Assembly (NCBI RefSeq): GCF_028649595.1
Contig: NZ_JAQSLK010000002.1
Coordinates: 301,700 to 365,699, forward strand
Source: Campylobacter magnus
GTDB taxonomy: Bacteria; Campylobacterota; Campylobacteria; Campylobacterales; Campylobacteraceae
Length of the DNA: 64,000 nt
Reading direction: 5' to 3'
Positions 7,203 to 15,166 of the stretch are shown here, one piece after another. Within the stretch, counting starts at the first letter, position 1. The number at the start of each line of letters is the position of its first letter. A program made the translations under genes and the position numbers. The notes below the pieces were generated by a model, which was not told where the DNA came from, did no database searches, and was given only the letters and a program-made list of their open reading frames with translations.

Positions 7203-8119
7203 CTATTGTCTTCCTTGATATAAGTTAGCTTGAAGTTATCATCGCCTTTATCAGCAATGGCTAAAAATGTCCGCTCAATCACAAAAATTCCATCACTATC
7301 GCTAAACTTTGGCTGTTCGCTTAGCTTTGCCCTTGGAATTTCTAGCTTAAAGCAGTCTTTGCCAGCTGCGTTTCTAAAAATCGCCACAAAGCTCATTGTG
7401 CTGCCTGCTTTAAACTCATCAAAGCCATCTGCGCCGTCTTTTTCAAGTCGCATTTTAAGAGTAAGTTTTGGCTCGTAGTCGCTTATGTGAAATTCGCCTA
7501 CATTTGTAAATTTCTCATAGCCTATATTACACCCCATATCAAAGCTAAACTCGCTAAGATTTACCGCCACGCCGTTTAAAGTCATACCACCAAGACGGCG
7601 AATTACAAGAGCTTCGCCACTTTTAATATCAGTTATGGTATTGTTGCCCATTTCTCTATCGTTATAAGCTGCTTTTAGCCCAAAGGTTATATTTATCTTA
7701 TCGCCTACTTGCCCGCTTAATTTAAAGTTTGATTTTGCGCCTTGAAGTTTGAACTTTCTATCAGGTAAGATTAGATCTACGCTAGCTGTATTTTGGCTAT
7801 GTGTATCAGGGGTAAATACTGCGTTGCCTTGATCATCTTCAGTTTGCTTTAGATTACAAATTTTAAAAAGCGTGCTATAAAAATCTAAATTATCAAAAAA
7901 GCAGGTCTCTACATCAAATGACCCTTGCCCCCAGTCAGCTATGGTAATAACATCCTTTGCCCCAGCATAAAAGCTGAAATTTGGAATTTCTACGCTATCA
8001 AACTCCACATTTGGAGTAATTACGCTATTTAGCTTTAAAACCTGCGTTGGTGCTTCATAAACGCCAGGCGTTGTCTCTAAGCCCACCTTTAAGCCGCATC
8101 TACTTAGAACCTTTGACAT
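7199..8119 (-). CDS. Phage tail tube (major tail) protein
   Basis: 306-aa structural protein expected to polymerise as the inner tail tube. The N-terminus SKVLSRCGLKVGLETTPGVYEAPT matches the opening typical of major tail proteins in B3-like and related siphophages, followed by a beta-rich body (ASVDLILPDRKFKLQGAKSNFKLSGQ, EPKLTLKMRLE). AAGGAGAG stands 5-12 nt before the ATG. It is followed by the chaperone pair, as in most siphophage tail modules. The start overlaps the end of a 35-codon small frame. Confidence 0.75.
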   Translation of the reverse strand: MSKVLSRCGLKVGLETTPGVYEAPTQVLKLNSVITPNVEFDSVEIPNFSFYAGAKDVITIADWGQGSFDVETCFFDNLDFYSTLFKICNLKQTEDDQGNAVFTPDTHSQNTASVDLILPDRKFKLQGAKSNFKLSGQVGDKINITFGLKAAYNDREMGNNTITDIKSGEALVIRRLGGMTLNGVAVNLSEFSFDMGCNIGYEKFTNVGEFHISDYEPKLTLKMRLEKDGADGFDEFKAGSTMSFVAIFRNAAGKDCFKLEIPRAKLSEQPKFSDSDGIFVIERTFLAIADKGDDNFKLTYIKEDNR

Positions 8120-8207
8120 CTTTGCTCTCCTTTTTGCTTTTTTGCTCTGCTTTTTGCTCTGCTGGCTTTACGCCACTTAGTGCATCTTTAAAAGTTTTGC
8201 TAATCAT
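8100..8207 (-). CDS. Possible small lysine-rich protein (35 aa)
   Basis: A short frame beginning MISKTFKDALSGVKPAEQKA and continuing as a lysine/glutamate-rich tail. AAGGA lies 7 nt before the ATG and is supplied by a half copy of the GGAATTCTAG repeat. It fills the gap between major capsid and tail tube genes and overlaps the tail tube start by 20 nt. No homology is recognised; it may be a small structural protein or leader, or not translated. Confidence 0.35.
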   Translation of the reverse strand: MISKTFKDALSGVKPAEQKAEQKSKKESKDVKGSK

Positions 8208-8221
8208 CTAGAATTCCTTTA

Positions 8222-8242
8222 AGCCCCAAAAGGGGCTATTTT
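8222..8242. terminator. Stem-loop after the major capsid gene
   Basis: AGCCCC (8222-8227) and GGGGCT (8232-8237) form a 6-bp stem with an AAAA/TTTT loop. A short T run follows on the plus strand only, so on the capsid transcript it would more likely be a processing or partial-termination structure. Confidence 0.4.
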
Positions 8243-8253
8243 TGGTTTTAGCC

Positions 8254-9216
8254 TTAAGCGATTTTATGCTTAATGCGAGCGATTTTGACGGCTTTTGTGT
8301 TGCCTGTAAGCTTCCAGTTGTCTTTGTTAGCCAGTGCTACATTATCAGGGTTAAATGTGCCTTGATAGCTAAATCCATAAGGGTGCATTACCCAGCCTTG
8401 GCGAGAAAATAGCAGTGAAATTCCACTATCTGCCACACGCTCTAGCTCTACTGAGTGAGGCGGTGTGATATTGGCATAGCCGATTGCGCCGTTAGCAAAA
8501 AGATAGCTTGTATATACACCAGCAGTATCTACTAGGCTATCATCTACGATTACACGAAGCCCTAGGTAAGTTGGGAATTCGCTATTTTGCTCACTTTTTG
8601 CGACAAACTCTATTAGATTGTCTTTAACTAGCTTGTAGTATACCTTTGAGTGCATACAGATTGCGCTGATTTTATTACCTTCGCTGCCTAGCAAAGATTT
8701 TGCATCAATCACAGCTGCTGCGTCGATTACATTTGTGCTGATGTCTAGGGTGTGCTTTTCGCCTGCTTTGGCAGTATCAAGCGCATCTATTGCCCCATTT
8801 ATGGTAGCAATTAGACTTTTTTGCTGCTCTTTTGCCCAAAATGCGCCTAGTTGGTTAGTGATTGCGCCAATTGGATCAGCTCCGCTTAATTGCGCCGCCC
8901 AGTCAGTCTCAGCAAAAGAAGCTGCGCTAAAAATCTTAGTAGCTACATTTTTGCCTACTTCAATACCGCCAATTTGTGATATAGCAGTGCCATCATATCC
9001 TGCGCCGCCACCTTGCGCTATGCCGTTTAACTCGCCTAAATAAGGCATATTAAGGCTTTTGCCCTCGCCGTTTGCTAACTGTGTAAGCAAGTCATTGCTA
9101 GCTAGAATTCCACTAGCATAAAACTCGCTATGAGATAAAATTGACTGGGTGGTAAACTTCGCCCAAATGTCTGGCACTACCATATCTGCTAGTGCTATTT
9201 TGCCTGGATTTGCCAT
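8254..9216 (-). CDS. Major capsid protein (HK97-fold candidate)
   Basis: 320-aa protein that should form the shell of the head. The sequence has the features of one HK97-like coat protein group: N-terminal TTQSILSHSEFYASG, a hinge region with GLRVIVDDSLVD, an ICMHSKVYYKLVKDNLIEF segment, and a late SLLFSRQGWVMHPYGFSYQGTFNPDNVALA strand region. AAGGAGAG precedes the ATG. It is the first gene of a leftward cluster; the matching scaffold-like gene is transcribed in the opposite direction starting at 9729, which is unusual. Identification is by composition, size and neighbours rather than a sharp motif. Confidence 0.75.
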   Translation of the reverse strand: MANPGKIALADMVVPDIWAKFTTQSILSHSEFYASGILASNDLLTQLANGEGKSLNMPYLGELNGIAQGGGAGYDGTAISQIGGIEVGKNVATKIFSAASFAETDWAAQLSGADPIGAITNQLGAFWAKEQQKSLIATINGAIDALDTAKAGEKHTLDISTNVIDAAAVIDAKSLLGSEGNKISAICMHSKVYYKLVKDNLIEFVAKSEQNSEFPTYLGLRVIVDDSLVDTAGVYTSYLFANGAIGYANITPPHSVELERVADSGISLLFSRQGWVMHPYGFSYQGTFNPDNVALANKDNWKLTGNTKAVKIARIKHKIA

Positions 9217-9277
9217 GGTCTCTCCTTGTGTTTTTTTTGCTTTTTCAAGCTTAAAAAGAATTGTATTTTTTTAAAAT

Positions 9278-9300
9278 GACAAAATTTTTTGAAAAATGTC
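9278..9300. promoter_or_regulatory. 23-bp palindromic operator, copy 1
   Basis: GACA-N15-TGTC with an AT-only centre lies in the divergent gap between the capsid gene (minus) and the gene at 9343 (plus). A second palindrome of exactly 23 bp, also followed by C and then by ATTGCCAAAAAA about 20 nt on, precedes the tape measure gene. A phage activator or repressor such as the Mor-like protein is a candidate ligand. Confidence 0.55.
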
Positions 9301-9342
9301 CTTGTGTTTTTTTAAAATTGCCAAAAAAGAAAAAGGTTTATA

Positions 9343-9708
9343 GTGTTAGCTGAGTTAATTGGGGCTTGTGTATTAGACGAAAACACCATCACAAGCCTAG
9401 AATATGATTATTTTGATGAGTATTTAAAGCAAAATATAAGCCCAAATACCGAACTAAGAGCAAAAACTGAAATAAACTATCTAAAACTAAAAAATGAGTT
9501 TTTTATCTCTAAGCTAGTGGTTTTAAAAACTTATATTCTATGCTGTTTAGAAAATCAAACTAGCGCAGATGATCTCTTTGCTGTCAAATTAAAGCAGTAT
9601 AAAGCGGAATTTGAGAGCGTCCAAGCCCTAGCTTTGCAAGATAAAGCGCAAACTGAGCTAAGCTCTACTTTTATAAATGCCTTTAACGCACCTTTGCTTA
9701 GGGGCTAA
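9343..9708 (+). CDS. Hypothetical phage protein next to the scaffold gene
   Basis: Not recognised. The 121-aa protein starts at a GTG preceded by AGAAAAAGG and is largely helical: LEYDYFDEYLKQNI, an ELRAKTEINYLKLKNEFFISKLVVLKTYIL segment and a C-terminal amphipathic helix. Size and place before a scaffold-like gene would fit a head-tail connector or head completion protein, but no motif supports that. It is the first gene after the 23-bp operator at 9278. Confidence 0.55.
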   Translation: MLAELIGACVLDENTITSLEYDYFDEYLKQNISPNTELRAKTEINYLKLKNEFFISKLVVLKTYILCCLENQTSADDLFAVKLKQYKAEFESVQALALQDKAQTELSSTFINAFNAPLLRG

Positions 9709-9728
9709 TTTACTTTGAAAGGACAGAT

Positions 9729-10418
9729 ATGGACTTAAATGAAATTCTAAATAACTTAGAAAAAGGTGGGGCAGATATAACTGCGCTAAAAAGCTATTTA
9801 GAGCAGCTTGGCTCTGCTCACAAAGCAGAACTTGATAAGGCAAAAAGTGCGAATTCTAACGCAGAGCTAAACGCGCTAAAAGGTGAGCTAAATGCTATAA
9901 AAGCTGAGTTTGGACTAAGTGGGGATAATCCAGCCCTAAGCCAGCTAAAAGAGCTAATAGAGAGCAAAGGCAAAAGCGATAGTGCTAAGCTAAATGCACT
10001 TGAGGTTAAAATAGCTGAGCTTACAAGCACGATAAATGCTGAGAAAGCTAGCAAGCTTGAACTACTTAAAAAATCAGCTCTAAATGAGTGTGTAAACTCA
10101 ATTTCAAATCTAAATCCGCTTTTTAGAGAAGATGTAGAGCTAAGGCTAGCAAATGCTATAAAAATAGATGAGAGTGGGGCGGCGTATTTTGATATAAATG
10201 GCACTGCCATGAGCAAAGAAAGCTTTATAAATGACTTTATAGGCAAAAATCAAAAGTATCTAAATCCAGTGGGGCAAGCTGGGGCTGGGGCAAGTGGGTC
10301 GTATGACAATGCTAGCGCAAATATCACAAAAGAGCAGTTTTCTGCCATGAGTGCTACTGATAGGCTAATGCTTTTTAAGCAAAATCCTAATTTATACAAA
10401 GAACTAGATCATGAGTAA
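9729..10418 (+). CDS. Putative capsid scaffolding protein
   Basis: 229-aa protein with the build of phage scaffolds: an N-terminal extended coiled coil (about residues 10-115, repeated ELNALKGELNAIKAEF-type heptads), a central compact region (ALNECVNSISNLNPLFREDVELRLANAI) and a flexible C-terminus (QAGAGASGSYDNAS ... QNPNLYKELDHE). Such proteins are normally encoded directly before the major capsid gene; here the capsid gene lies 500 bp to the left on the other strand. The stop overlaps the next start by 8 nt. GAAAGGA precedes the ATG. Confidence 0.6.
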   Translation: MDLNEILNNLEKGGADITALKSYLEQLGSAHKAELDKAKSANSNAELNALKGELNAIKAEFGLSGDNPALSQLKELIESKGKSDSAKLNALEVKIAELTSTINAEKASKLELLKKSALNECVNSISNLNPLFREDVELRLANAIKIDESGAAYFDINGTAMSKESFINDFIGKNQKYLNPVGQAGAGASGSYDNASANITKEQFSAMSATDRLMLFKQNPNLYKELDHE

Positions 10419-10599
10419 GTGGCAGCTATATAAAATAAGGGTGCTAAGCGTGATTTACTGGGGGCGTGATTTACTTGCCGCTGGACTTGATAAACTAGCA
10501 AATATCCTAGCAAAAAATCCTAAAAAATACGTAAAAATAGAAATAATTGCGTGGGGTTTTACTACTTTACTTTTTATTTTAATTCTATTAAGGGGGTGA
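10411..10599 (+). CDS. Small membrane protein
   Basis: 62-aa protein with a basic N-terminal part and one C-terminal transmembrane helix (IEIIAWGFTTLLFILILL). It starts inside the end of the scaffold-like gene and ends 1 nt before the next start, so it is tightly embedded in the structural operon. A holin role is possible from size and topology, but the likely lysis genes are 2.4 kb downstream, so this is uncertain. Confidence 0.5.
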   Translation: MSKWQLYKIRVLSVIYWGRDLLAAGLDKLANILAKNPKKYVKIEIIAWGFTTLLFILILLRG

Positions 10600-10600
10600 A

Positions 10601-10906
10601 ATGACAAAGGCGTTTTTAGTAGTGCAAAATGGCGGCAACCTTAGCAAAACTCAGGTAAAAGAACAAGCTCTAAAAGAGCTAAAAGCTAGTTTTGATGAAG
10701 ATGGGCAGCCTTGTATTTGCGTGGTATTTGATAAAGACAATAAAGGCATTTATCTAGGCAGCGTAAATGAAAGTGGGGCAAAGATAGAAGGCTTTATCAG
10801 TGGAAATTCTAAAAACCTAAAAAATGGGGAAATTTACGCTGATTTTGATGAAGACAACCATACTTTGTTTATGGATATAGCGACACTTGACATTGAGGAT
10901 AAATAA
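10601..10906 (+). CDS. Hypothetical phage protein
   Basis: 101-aa soluble, acidic protein of unknown function (VVQNGGNLSKTQVKEQALKEL near the start; DFDEDNHTLFMDIATLDIEDK at the end). GGGGGTG lies 4-10 nt before the ATG. The stop overlaps the next start by one base (TAATG), indicating translational coupling with the fibre-like gene downstream. Confidence 0.6.
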   Translation: MTKAFLVVQNGGNLSKTQVKEQALKELKASFDEDGQPCICVVFDKDNKGIYLGSVNESGAKIEGFISGNSKNLKNGEIYADFDEDNHTLFMDIATLDIEDK

Positions 10907-11643
10907 TGAAAACAGTAAAAAAACTAAAAATCAAAGACAAAAATGGCGACATTTACGAATTCGCTGGTGGCGCAGCTGGCAGTGCTGATAGCGTAAGCTA
11001 TACAAATGGGGCTAAGCCAGAGTGGGACAGCGTAGAAAAGGCACTAAATGGCATAATTGATAAGATTGATTATGTAGACCCAAAAATCACTAATTTTACC
11101 ATGAGCCCAGCTGCGAGCGAGTATGAAATAGGGCAGAGCGTAACAAATCTAAGCTTTTCTTGGGCGTATAACAAAGAAATCACCACCCAAAGCCTAAGCG
11201 ATATAAGCCTAAGTGGCATTACTGAGCGAACTGCTACTTGGAGTGGCGATTTAAGAAGCAATAAAACCTTTACTCTAAGCGCAGGTGATGGGCAAAAAAC
11301 TGCCACCGCCTCAAAGACAATTAGCTTTAAGCATAAGTTTTATTATGGCGTAGCACAGCTTGGTGATTTTGATAGTGCGTTTATACTAGGCTTGGCAAAT
11401 AAGAGATTTGCTACGAATTACAGGGGCACATATAGCCTAAATGTTGGGGAAAATGAATACGCATTTTTTGCTTGTCCTACTAGCTGGAATATGCCAAGTA
11501 GCGCAAAAATCGGTGGTTTTGGCACGGATTTAGTGGAGTGTGGGCAGGTAAGCTTTACCAACGCTAGCGGTCATACAGAAAACTTCAAGCTAGTAAGAAC
11601 AAGCCAAGCAAACCTAGGGCGGGTTAGCGTAGTTTTTGAGTAG
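10906..11643 (+). CDS. Phage tail fibre-like structural protein
   Basis: 245-aa protein. The N-terminal KKLKIKDKNGDIYEFAGG segment is shared in outline with the gene at 11889 (IKSLKITDKNGQSYTLS), suggesting a common virion-attachment tag. The middle is an Ig-like beta domain (ITNFTMSPAASEYEIGQSVTNLSFSWAYNK, TFTLSAGDGQKTATASKTISF), typical of surface-exposed phage proteins. The C-terminal part (AFFACPTSWNMPSSAKIGGFGTDLVE) resembles tail-fibre or baseplate decoration modules. Function in host binding is inferred. Confidence 0.55.
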   Translation: MKTVKKLKIKDKNGDIYEFAGGAAGSADSVSYTNGAKPEWDSVEKALNGIIDKIDYVDPKITNFTMSPAASEYEIGQSVTNLSFSWAYNKEITTQSLSDISLSGITERTATWSGDLRSNKTFTLSAGDGQKTATASKTISFKHKFYYGVAQLGDFDSAFILGLANKRFATNYRGTYSLNVGENEYAFFACPTSWNMPSSAKIGGFGTDLVECGQVSFTNASGHTENFKLVRTSQANLGRVSVVFE

Positions 11644-11652
11644 GAGAGTAAA

Positions 11653-11880
11653 ATGGCAGTAAGAGTAGCAGATACACTAAAACAACAAAACGACTTAACA
11701 AGCTTTCCAGTAGCTTATGCTGAGGGCATCTGGGTAAATACAGCCAAGAGTGGCGAGCCAAGCTATAAAACCTTGCAAGAGCTATACGCACTTGGCGAGC
11801 TAGCCGGTGGTGGGCAAAGTAGCACTTATGAGCTAAGCTTTGATGAGAGTAGCTCAGAGCTAACCATAGCTTTTAACTAG
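11653..11880 (+). CDS. Small phage structural protein
   Basis: 75-aa protein with AGGAGAG just before its ATG. The sequence (ADTLKQQNDLTSFPVAYAEGIWV, then SYKTLQELYALGELAGGG) reads as a short N-terminal domain followed by a glycine/serine linker and a small strand. It lies between two fibre-like genes with 9-nt gaps either side, so it is probably part of the same virion substructure. Not recognised beyond this. Confidence 0.55.
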   Translation: MAVRVADTLKQQNDLTSFPVAYAEGIWVNTAKSGEPSYKTLQELYALGELAGGGQSSTYELSFDESSSELTIAFN

Positions 11881-11888
11881 GAGCAAAA

Positions 11889-12266
11889 ATGGCAAATAAA
11901 GAGATAAAAAGCCTTAAAATCACGGATAAAAATGGGCAAAGCTACACGCTTAGCGTGCCAAAAAACGGCGCAAATGTAGATACCAGCGACTTTGCTCTAA
12001 AATCAGAGCTTGATGAGTTTGACCCTGAGGCTCATGAAGCAAGGGTAAATACATTTATAGATAAAGCTAAAAAAGAAGTAGTAACACTAGGTCAGCTAGA
12101 CGAGTTTGACACTGGGGCGTATAAAAGTGAGCTAAATACTATCGCTGATGAAGTAAAAAATAAAATGGCAGTATTTGACAGTCTAACCGAGCTTGATTTA
12201 GACGAGCTAAAAACGCAGTTAAAAACTGAGATAAAAACTGAAATTCTAGCAGAGTTAAGGGGATAA
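11889..12266 (+). CDS. Tail fibre-like protein
   Basis: 125-aa protein opening with the same KSLKITDKNGQSYTLS module as the gene at 10906, then two FALKSELDEFDPEAH/LGQLDEFDTGAYKSEL repeats and a helical end (LDELKTQLKTEIKTEILAEL). The x-ALK-x-EL repeats also occur in the larger fibre gene at 14144, which supports a trimeric fibre or chaperone-like role. AGGAG precedes the ATG. Confidence 0.55.
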   Translation: MANKEIKSLKITDKNGQSYTLSVPKNGANVDTSDFALKSELDEFDPEAHEARVNTFIDKAKKEVVTLGQLDEFDTGAYKSELNTIADEVKNKMAVFDSLTELDLDELKTQLKTEIKTEILAELRG

Positions 12267-12267
12267 T

Positions 12268-12804
12268 ATGAAAAAAATACATGTAATAGCTAGAAACTGG
12301 GGTAATGGCGATGGTGGTGCTGGCTATCTAAATAGCCTTGCTTTTTACACAAAAGATGACACAAAGCTAGAAGTAACTGACATTGTAGGTATAGGCAGTG
12401 GTGGTGCTGGTGGAGTTACTTTTAAGCTAAATGGCATAAATGCTAGGATTGAGTGGTTTAATAACTATGGTGGGGGGTATTACCCATCAAATATTTTTTT
12501 AACTGGGGCTAGTTATAGCACTGCTATTTTGCTTTATGACATGAATAGTTATCCAGTAGAAAAACAAGGTTTTTATATATATTTTGAAAAAGATATAACA
12601 AATATTGCCTATATCACGCTACTTACTACATACTACCCAGCAAATAACTTTGTAGTAAGCATAGATGATGGCAAATACTCAGAGCCAGTAACTACAAGTG
12701 GAAATGAAGTATTTAGAATTCCTTTACCAAGAACTTCAATTAAATGTATTCGTGGCACAAATGGTAGGTATTATTTTTTACGCCCAAAGGCTAGTGTATC
12801 ATGA
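12268..12804 (+). CDS. Hypothetical fibre-tip protein
   Basis: 178-aa beta- and glycine-rich protein (WGNGDGGAGYLNSLAFYTKDD, GGGYYPSNIFLTGASY, ITLLTTYYPANNF). The composition is like receptor-binding tips, but no family is recognised. It begins 1 nt after the preceding stop and its own stop overlaps the spanin start (ATGA), placing it at the end of the fibre group. Confidence 0.5.
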   Translation: MKKIHVIARNWGNGDGGAGYLNSLAFYTKDDTKLEVTDIVGIGSGGAGGVTFKLNGINARIEWFNNYGGGYYPSNIFLTGASYSTAILLYDMNSYPVEKQGFYIYFEKDITNIAYITLLTTYYPANNFVVSIDDGKYSEPVTTSGNEVFRIPLPRTSIKCIRGTNGRYYFLRPKASVS

Positions 12805-13148
12805 GCTATATCTACATAATAATCGCTCTTTTGGCAAGTGGGGGCTACGTGGCTTATAGTAGCTATAAAATTTCTAGCTTAAAAAGCGAAAATGAGAGCC
12901 TGAGCCAAGCCGTGCAAGTAAGCCTAAGGGCAAATAAAGAGCTAGAAATTGCCTTGGATGAGAGCGAGATAGAGCATAAAAGAAATCTAGAATTCCTAGC
13001 AAAAGCAAAGGATAAAAACGAAAAGGAGCGAGTGTATGTTGAGCGTGTTAAATACAAAATTATCAGTGATAAAAATAGCACTTGCCGTAGGGCTATCAAC
13101 GATGTTTTTAGCAGGTTGCAGCAGCAAACACGAGATAGTAAGCCTTAG
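12801..13148 (+). CDS. Inner-membrane spanin (Rz-like)
   Basis: 115-aa protein with one N-terminal transmembrane segment (YIYIIIALLASGGYVAYSS) followed by a periplasmic coiled coil (ISSLKSENESLSQAVQVSLRANKELEIALDE). This is the classic i-spanin layout, needed for the last step of lysis, fusing inner and outer membranes. A second lipoprotein gene starts inside it in another frame (13036), the hallmark of Rz/Rz1 pairs. The sequence itself is not closely similar to a named Rz, so the call is architectural. Confidence 0.75.
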   Translation: MSYIYIIIALLASGGYVAYSSYKISSLKSENESLSQAVQVSLRANKELEIALDESEIEHKRNLEFLAKAKDKNEKERVYVERVKYKIISDKNSTCRRAINDVFSRLQQQTRDSKP

Positions 13149-13317
13149 CAAAGAAAGACCTAAGGTAGATTATAGCGAGCTTCTAAGTGTAAAAAGAGAT
13201 TTTAATATGACAGCAAGCACTGAGAGTGAGGCGGCAGCTATGGTGTGGGAGCTGTATCTATACACAAAAGAGCTAGAAAATGCGCTGGGTGTTTGTGTAG
13301 AAATGGGGAGTAAATAA
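13036..13317 (+). CDS. Outer-membrane spanin lipoprotein (Rz1-like), overlapping the i-spanin gene
   Basis: 93-aa lipoprotein. The signal peptide (IKIALAVGLSTMFLAGC) ends in a good lipobox LAGC, with the mature protein starting CSSKHEIVSLSKERPKVDY. AAGGAG lies 8 nt upstream of the ATG. The first 113 nt overlap the i-spanin gene in a different frame. After export and lipidation it should sit in the outer membrane and contact the i-spanin coiled coil. It is less proline-rich than lambda Rz1. Confidence 0.75.
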   Translation: MLSVLNTKLSVIKIALAVGLSTMFLAGCSSKHEIVSLSKERPKVDYSELLSVKRDFNMTASTESEAAAMVWELYLYTKELENALGVCVEMGSK

Positions 13318-13737
13318 ATGGAGCTTTTAGCCACTTTTATCCAAACTAGCATAGAACACGGCTATTTTAGCACGGCTTTAATGCTTGTAATCTGCTTTGG
13401 CTGTTGGAAGCTATATAAGGCAGAGCAAGAGCGTGGCAGGGAGTTTGGCACTAAATTCGCCGCCGAGCTTAGAAAGCTGATAAATGAAAACAACGAAGCC
13501 CAGCAAAGCATAATCGCGCTTATAAAAGATATGGCTTTAAAGCAAGAAATGGAAAATAGGCACAATGCTGAGCTTAGGGGTAGGCTAGAGGGTGAGTTTA
13601 AAGAACTTAAAAATGAGTTGCATCATCTAAAAGACGATGTTAAAGATTTAAGGCGATTTCATAGCGCAGAGAGCGGATTTAACGCCTATGCAAGACGTCC
13701 AAGTGATAGATTTAAGGATGAGTATGATAGAGATTGA
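13318..13737 (+). CDS. Membrane-anchored coiled-coil protein of the lysis region (holin candidate)
   Basis: 139-aa protein with an N-terminal hydrophobic segment (STALMLVICFGCWKLY) followed by a long charged helix (about residues 40-115, e.g. LRGRLEGEFKELKNELHHLKDDVKDL). It begins directly after the Rz1 stop. One transmembrane helix plus a cytoplasmic or periplasmic coiled coil is seen in some phage holin-associated or haemolysin XhlA-like proteins; this is a position-based suggestion. Its 3' end overlaps the next gene. Confidence 0.5.
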   Translation: MELLATFIQTSIEHGYFSTALMLVICFGCWKLYKAEQERGREFGTKFAAELRKLINENNEAQQSIIALIKDMALKQEMENRHNAELRGRLEGEFKELKNELHHLKDDVKDLRRFHSAESGFNAYARRPSDRFKDEYDRD

Positions 13738-14134
13738 GAGATTTAAAGAGAACGAGATTGGCACTTGGGGTAGACTATATTTTGGTGATTTTACGTGCTA
13801 CACCTTTGAGCCAGTGGGAGCTGATGAAGTGCGAAGTGGGCTTGATAGGCGTGTGCCAGCTGGGGGCTATAATATGCGCTGGCACAATAGCCCACGCTTT
13901 AAGCGCCGTTTGCCACATATCTATAATAAGCAAGTGCCGCAAGCTAGATATATTCTAATTCACTCAGGAAATCTGCCTGAGCACACTGAGGGCTGCATTT
14001 TGCTAGGCTTTAACTACGACGCGCGTGGCGTGTGGAATAGTAGGGCTGCGCTTGATGAGTTTATGGCTAGACTTCGTGCTATGTATAAAGACGACCTAAG
14101 CCCAGTAACGCTTGAAATCATAAATAATTTTTAA
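13724..14134 (+). CDS. DUF5675 family protein, possible cell-wall enzyme
   Basis: 136-aa protein. The start at 13724 is chosen because TAAGGA is 5-6 nt upstream; in-frame ATGs at 13688 and 13718 are less well placed. It contains GLDRRVPAGGYNMRWHNSPRF and the motif IHSGNLPEHTEGCILLG, which recalls the His/Cys active site of YkuD-type L,D-transpeptidases. DUF5675 proteins are common in phages and sit here next to the spanins, in the slot where an endolysin is expected, with no classical lysozyme nearby. Enzymatic role is inference. Confidence 0.65.
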   Translation: MIEIERFKENEIGTWGRLYFGDFTCYTFEPVGADEVRSGLDRRVPAGGYNMRWHNSPRFKRRLPHIYNKQVPQARYILIHSGNLPEHTEGCILLGFNYDARGVWNSRAALDEFMARLRAMYKDDLSPVTLEIINNF

Positions 14135-14143
14135 GGGGCGATA

Positions 14144-15163
14144 ATGGCAATACTAGAAAACGGACTAGAAAGTATTGAGCTAGGTGCTACTGCGTGGCGA
14201 GAGATATTAAACTATAATTTTGCCAAGCTTTTAACAAAAGAGCAAATTCTAGCTTTAATAGAACAAGGCGGCGCAAATAGTGATGGCTCAGTGCCTAGCT
14301 ATCTAACCAAACAAGAGGCAAGTAGTATATATGCGCTAAAAACTGAGCTAGGTAATGCTGATTTAAGCCAGTATTTAACCCTAGCGGCGGCTGATAGTAA
14401 ATATATCTCAAAGCTAGAAGCTAACTCTTTTTTAACACAGCAAAGCGCAGATAATTTATACGCTAAAAAAGCTGAGCTTAGTGGCTTTGCTACAAAAGAC
14501 GAGCTAAGCCAAGTTAACACTGGTAGCAGTGGCGTAGATGAGAAAATAAACGAGCTAAAAACGCAAATACAGCAAACTTATGCTAAAAAAGGCGAAGTGG
14601 TAATTCAAAATGCTGACGGCGCAATAAATCTTAGTGCGTATGCCCTAAAAACCGAGCTTAATGAGTTATCATCAAAGCTTAAAGGCTGGGCACCTATAAG
14701 TGGGGATGATTTAACAAATATAAATAATACCGGCGATTGCTTTGTAAATGACAAAGGCTTTTTAACCTTTGCTGATGTTAGTGGCGATCAGGCATTTTTA
14801 TTCTCAAAAGATATAAAGAAAATTAGAGTTTATTACGATAGCACCAGCGTAAATGCAGCAATTAGCGTTATTTACAGGGAAAATGGCGATAATGTATCAC
14901 TAAACACTTACGCCTACTCAGGCGGATATAAAAAAGCCCTTAATAGCACTTCATATAGCAGTTTTGGGTGGTGGTTTGGCTCATATCCGCAAGGCTGCTT
15001 TTATGAAATAGAAATGCTAGAAGATAACATTTTGCTAATAAACTATCAAAATGGCAAAAGCGCTTTTAAGGTTGATGACACCTTGCGCCTTGGTATTTGT
15101 GTGAATTTAAGGGGTAGCACCGACTACACAGCTGGGAATTTAAGAGTGCAAAAGTGGGTTTAA
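14144..15163 (+). CDS. Tail fibre / receptor-binding protein
   Basis: 339-aa protein. The N-terminal third has repeated units of the type YLTKQEASSIYALKTEL, FLTQQSADNLYAKKAEL and SAYALKTEL, i.e. x-A-L/K-K-x-EL spaced about 30 residues apart, as in phage long-tail-fibre shafts. From about residue 185 a compact beta/aromatic domain follows (FGWWFGSYPQGCFYEIEMLEDNILLINY) likely to form the binding tip. AAGGGG precedes the ATG. The tip is expected to be the most variable part of the phage. Confidence 0.6.
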   Translation: MAILENGLESIELGATAWREILNYNFAKLLTKEQILALIEQGGANSDGSVPSYLTKQEASSIYALKTELGNADLSQYLTLAAADSKYISKLEANSFLTQQSADNLYAKKAELSGFATKDELSQVNTGSSGVDEKINELKTQIQQTYAKKGEVVIQNADGAINLSAYALKTELNELSSKLKGWAPISGDDLTNINNTGDCFVNDKGFLTFADVSGDQAFLFSKDIKKIRVYYDSTSVNAAISVIYRENGDNVSLNTYAYSGGYKKALNSTSYSSFGWWFGSYPQGCFYEIEMLEDNILLINYQNGKSAFKVDDTLRLGICVNLRGSTDYTAGNLRVQKWV

Positions 15164-15166
15164 ACA

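Noticed and set aside
9217..9342. TCCTTGTGTTTTTTT direct repeat (9225 and 9297) as an att site
   Set aside because: It lies within the prophage between structural genes; simple T-rich repeat more likely connected to the operator region.
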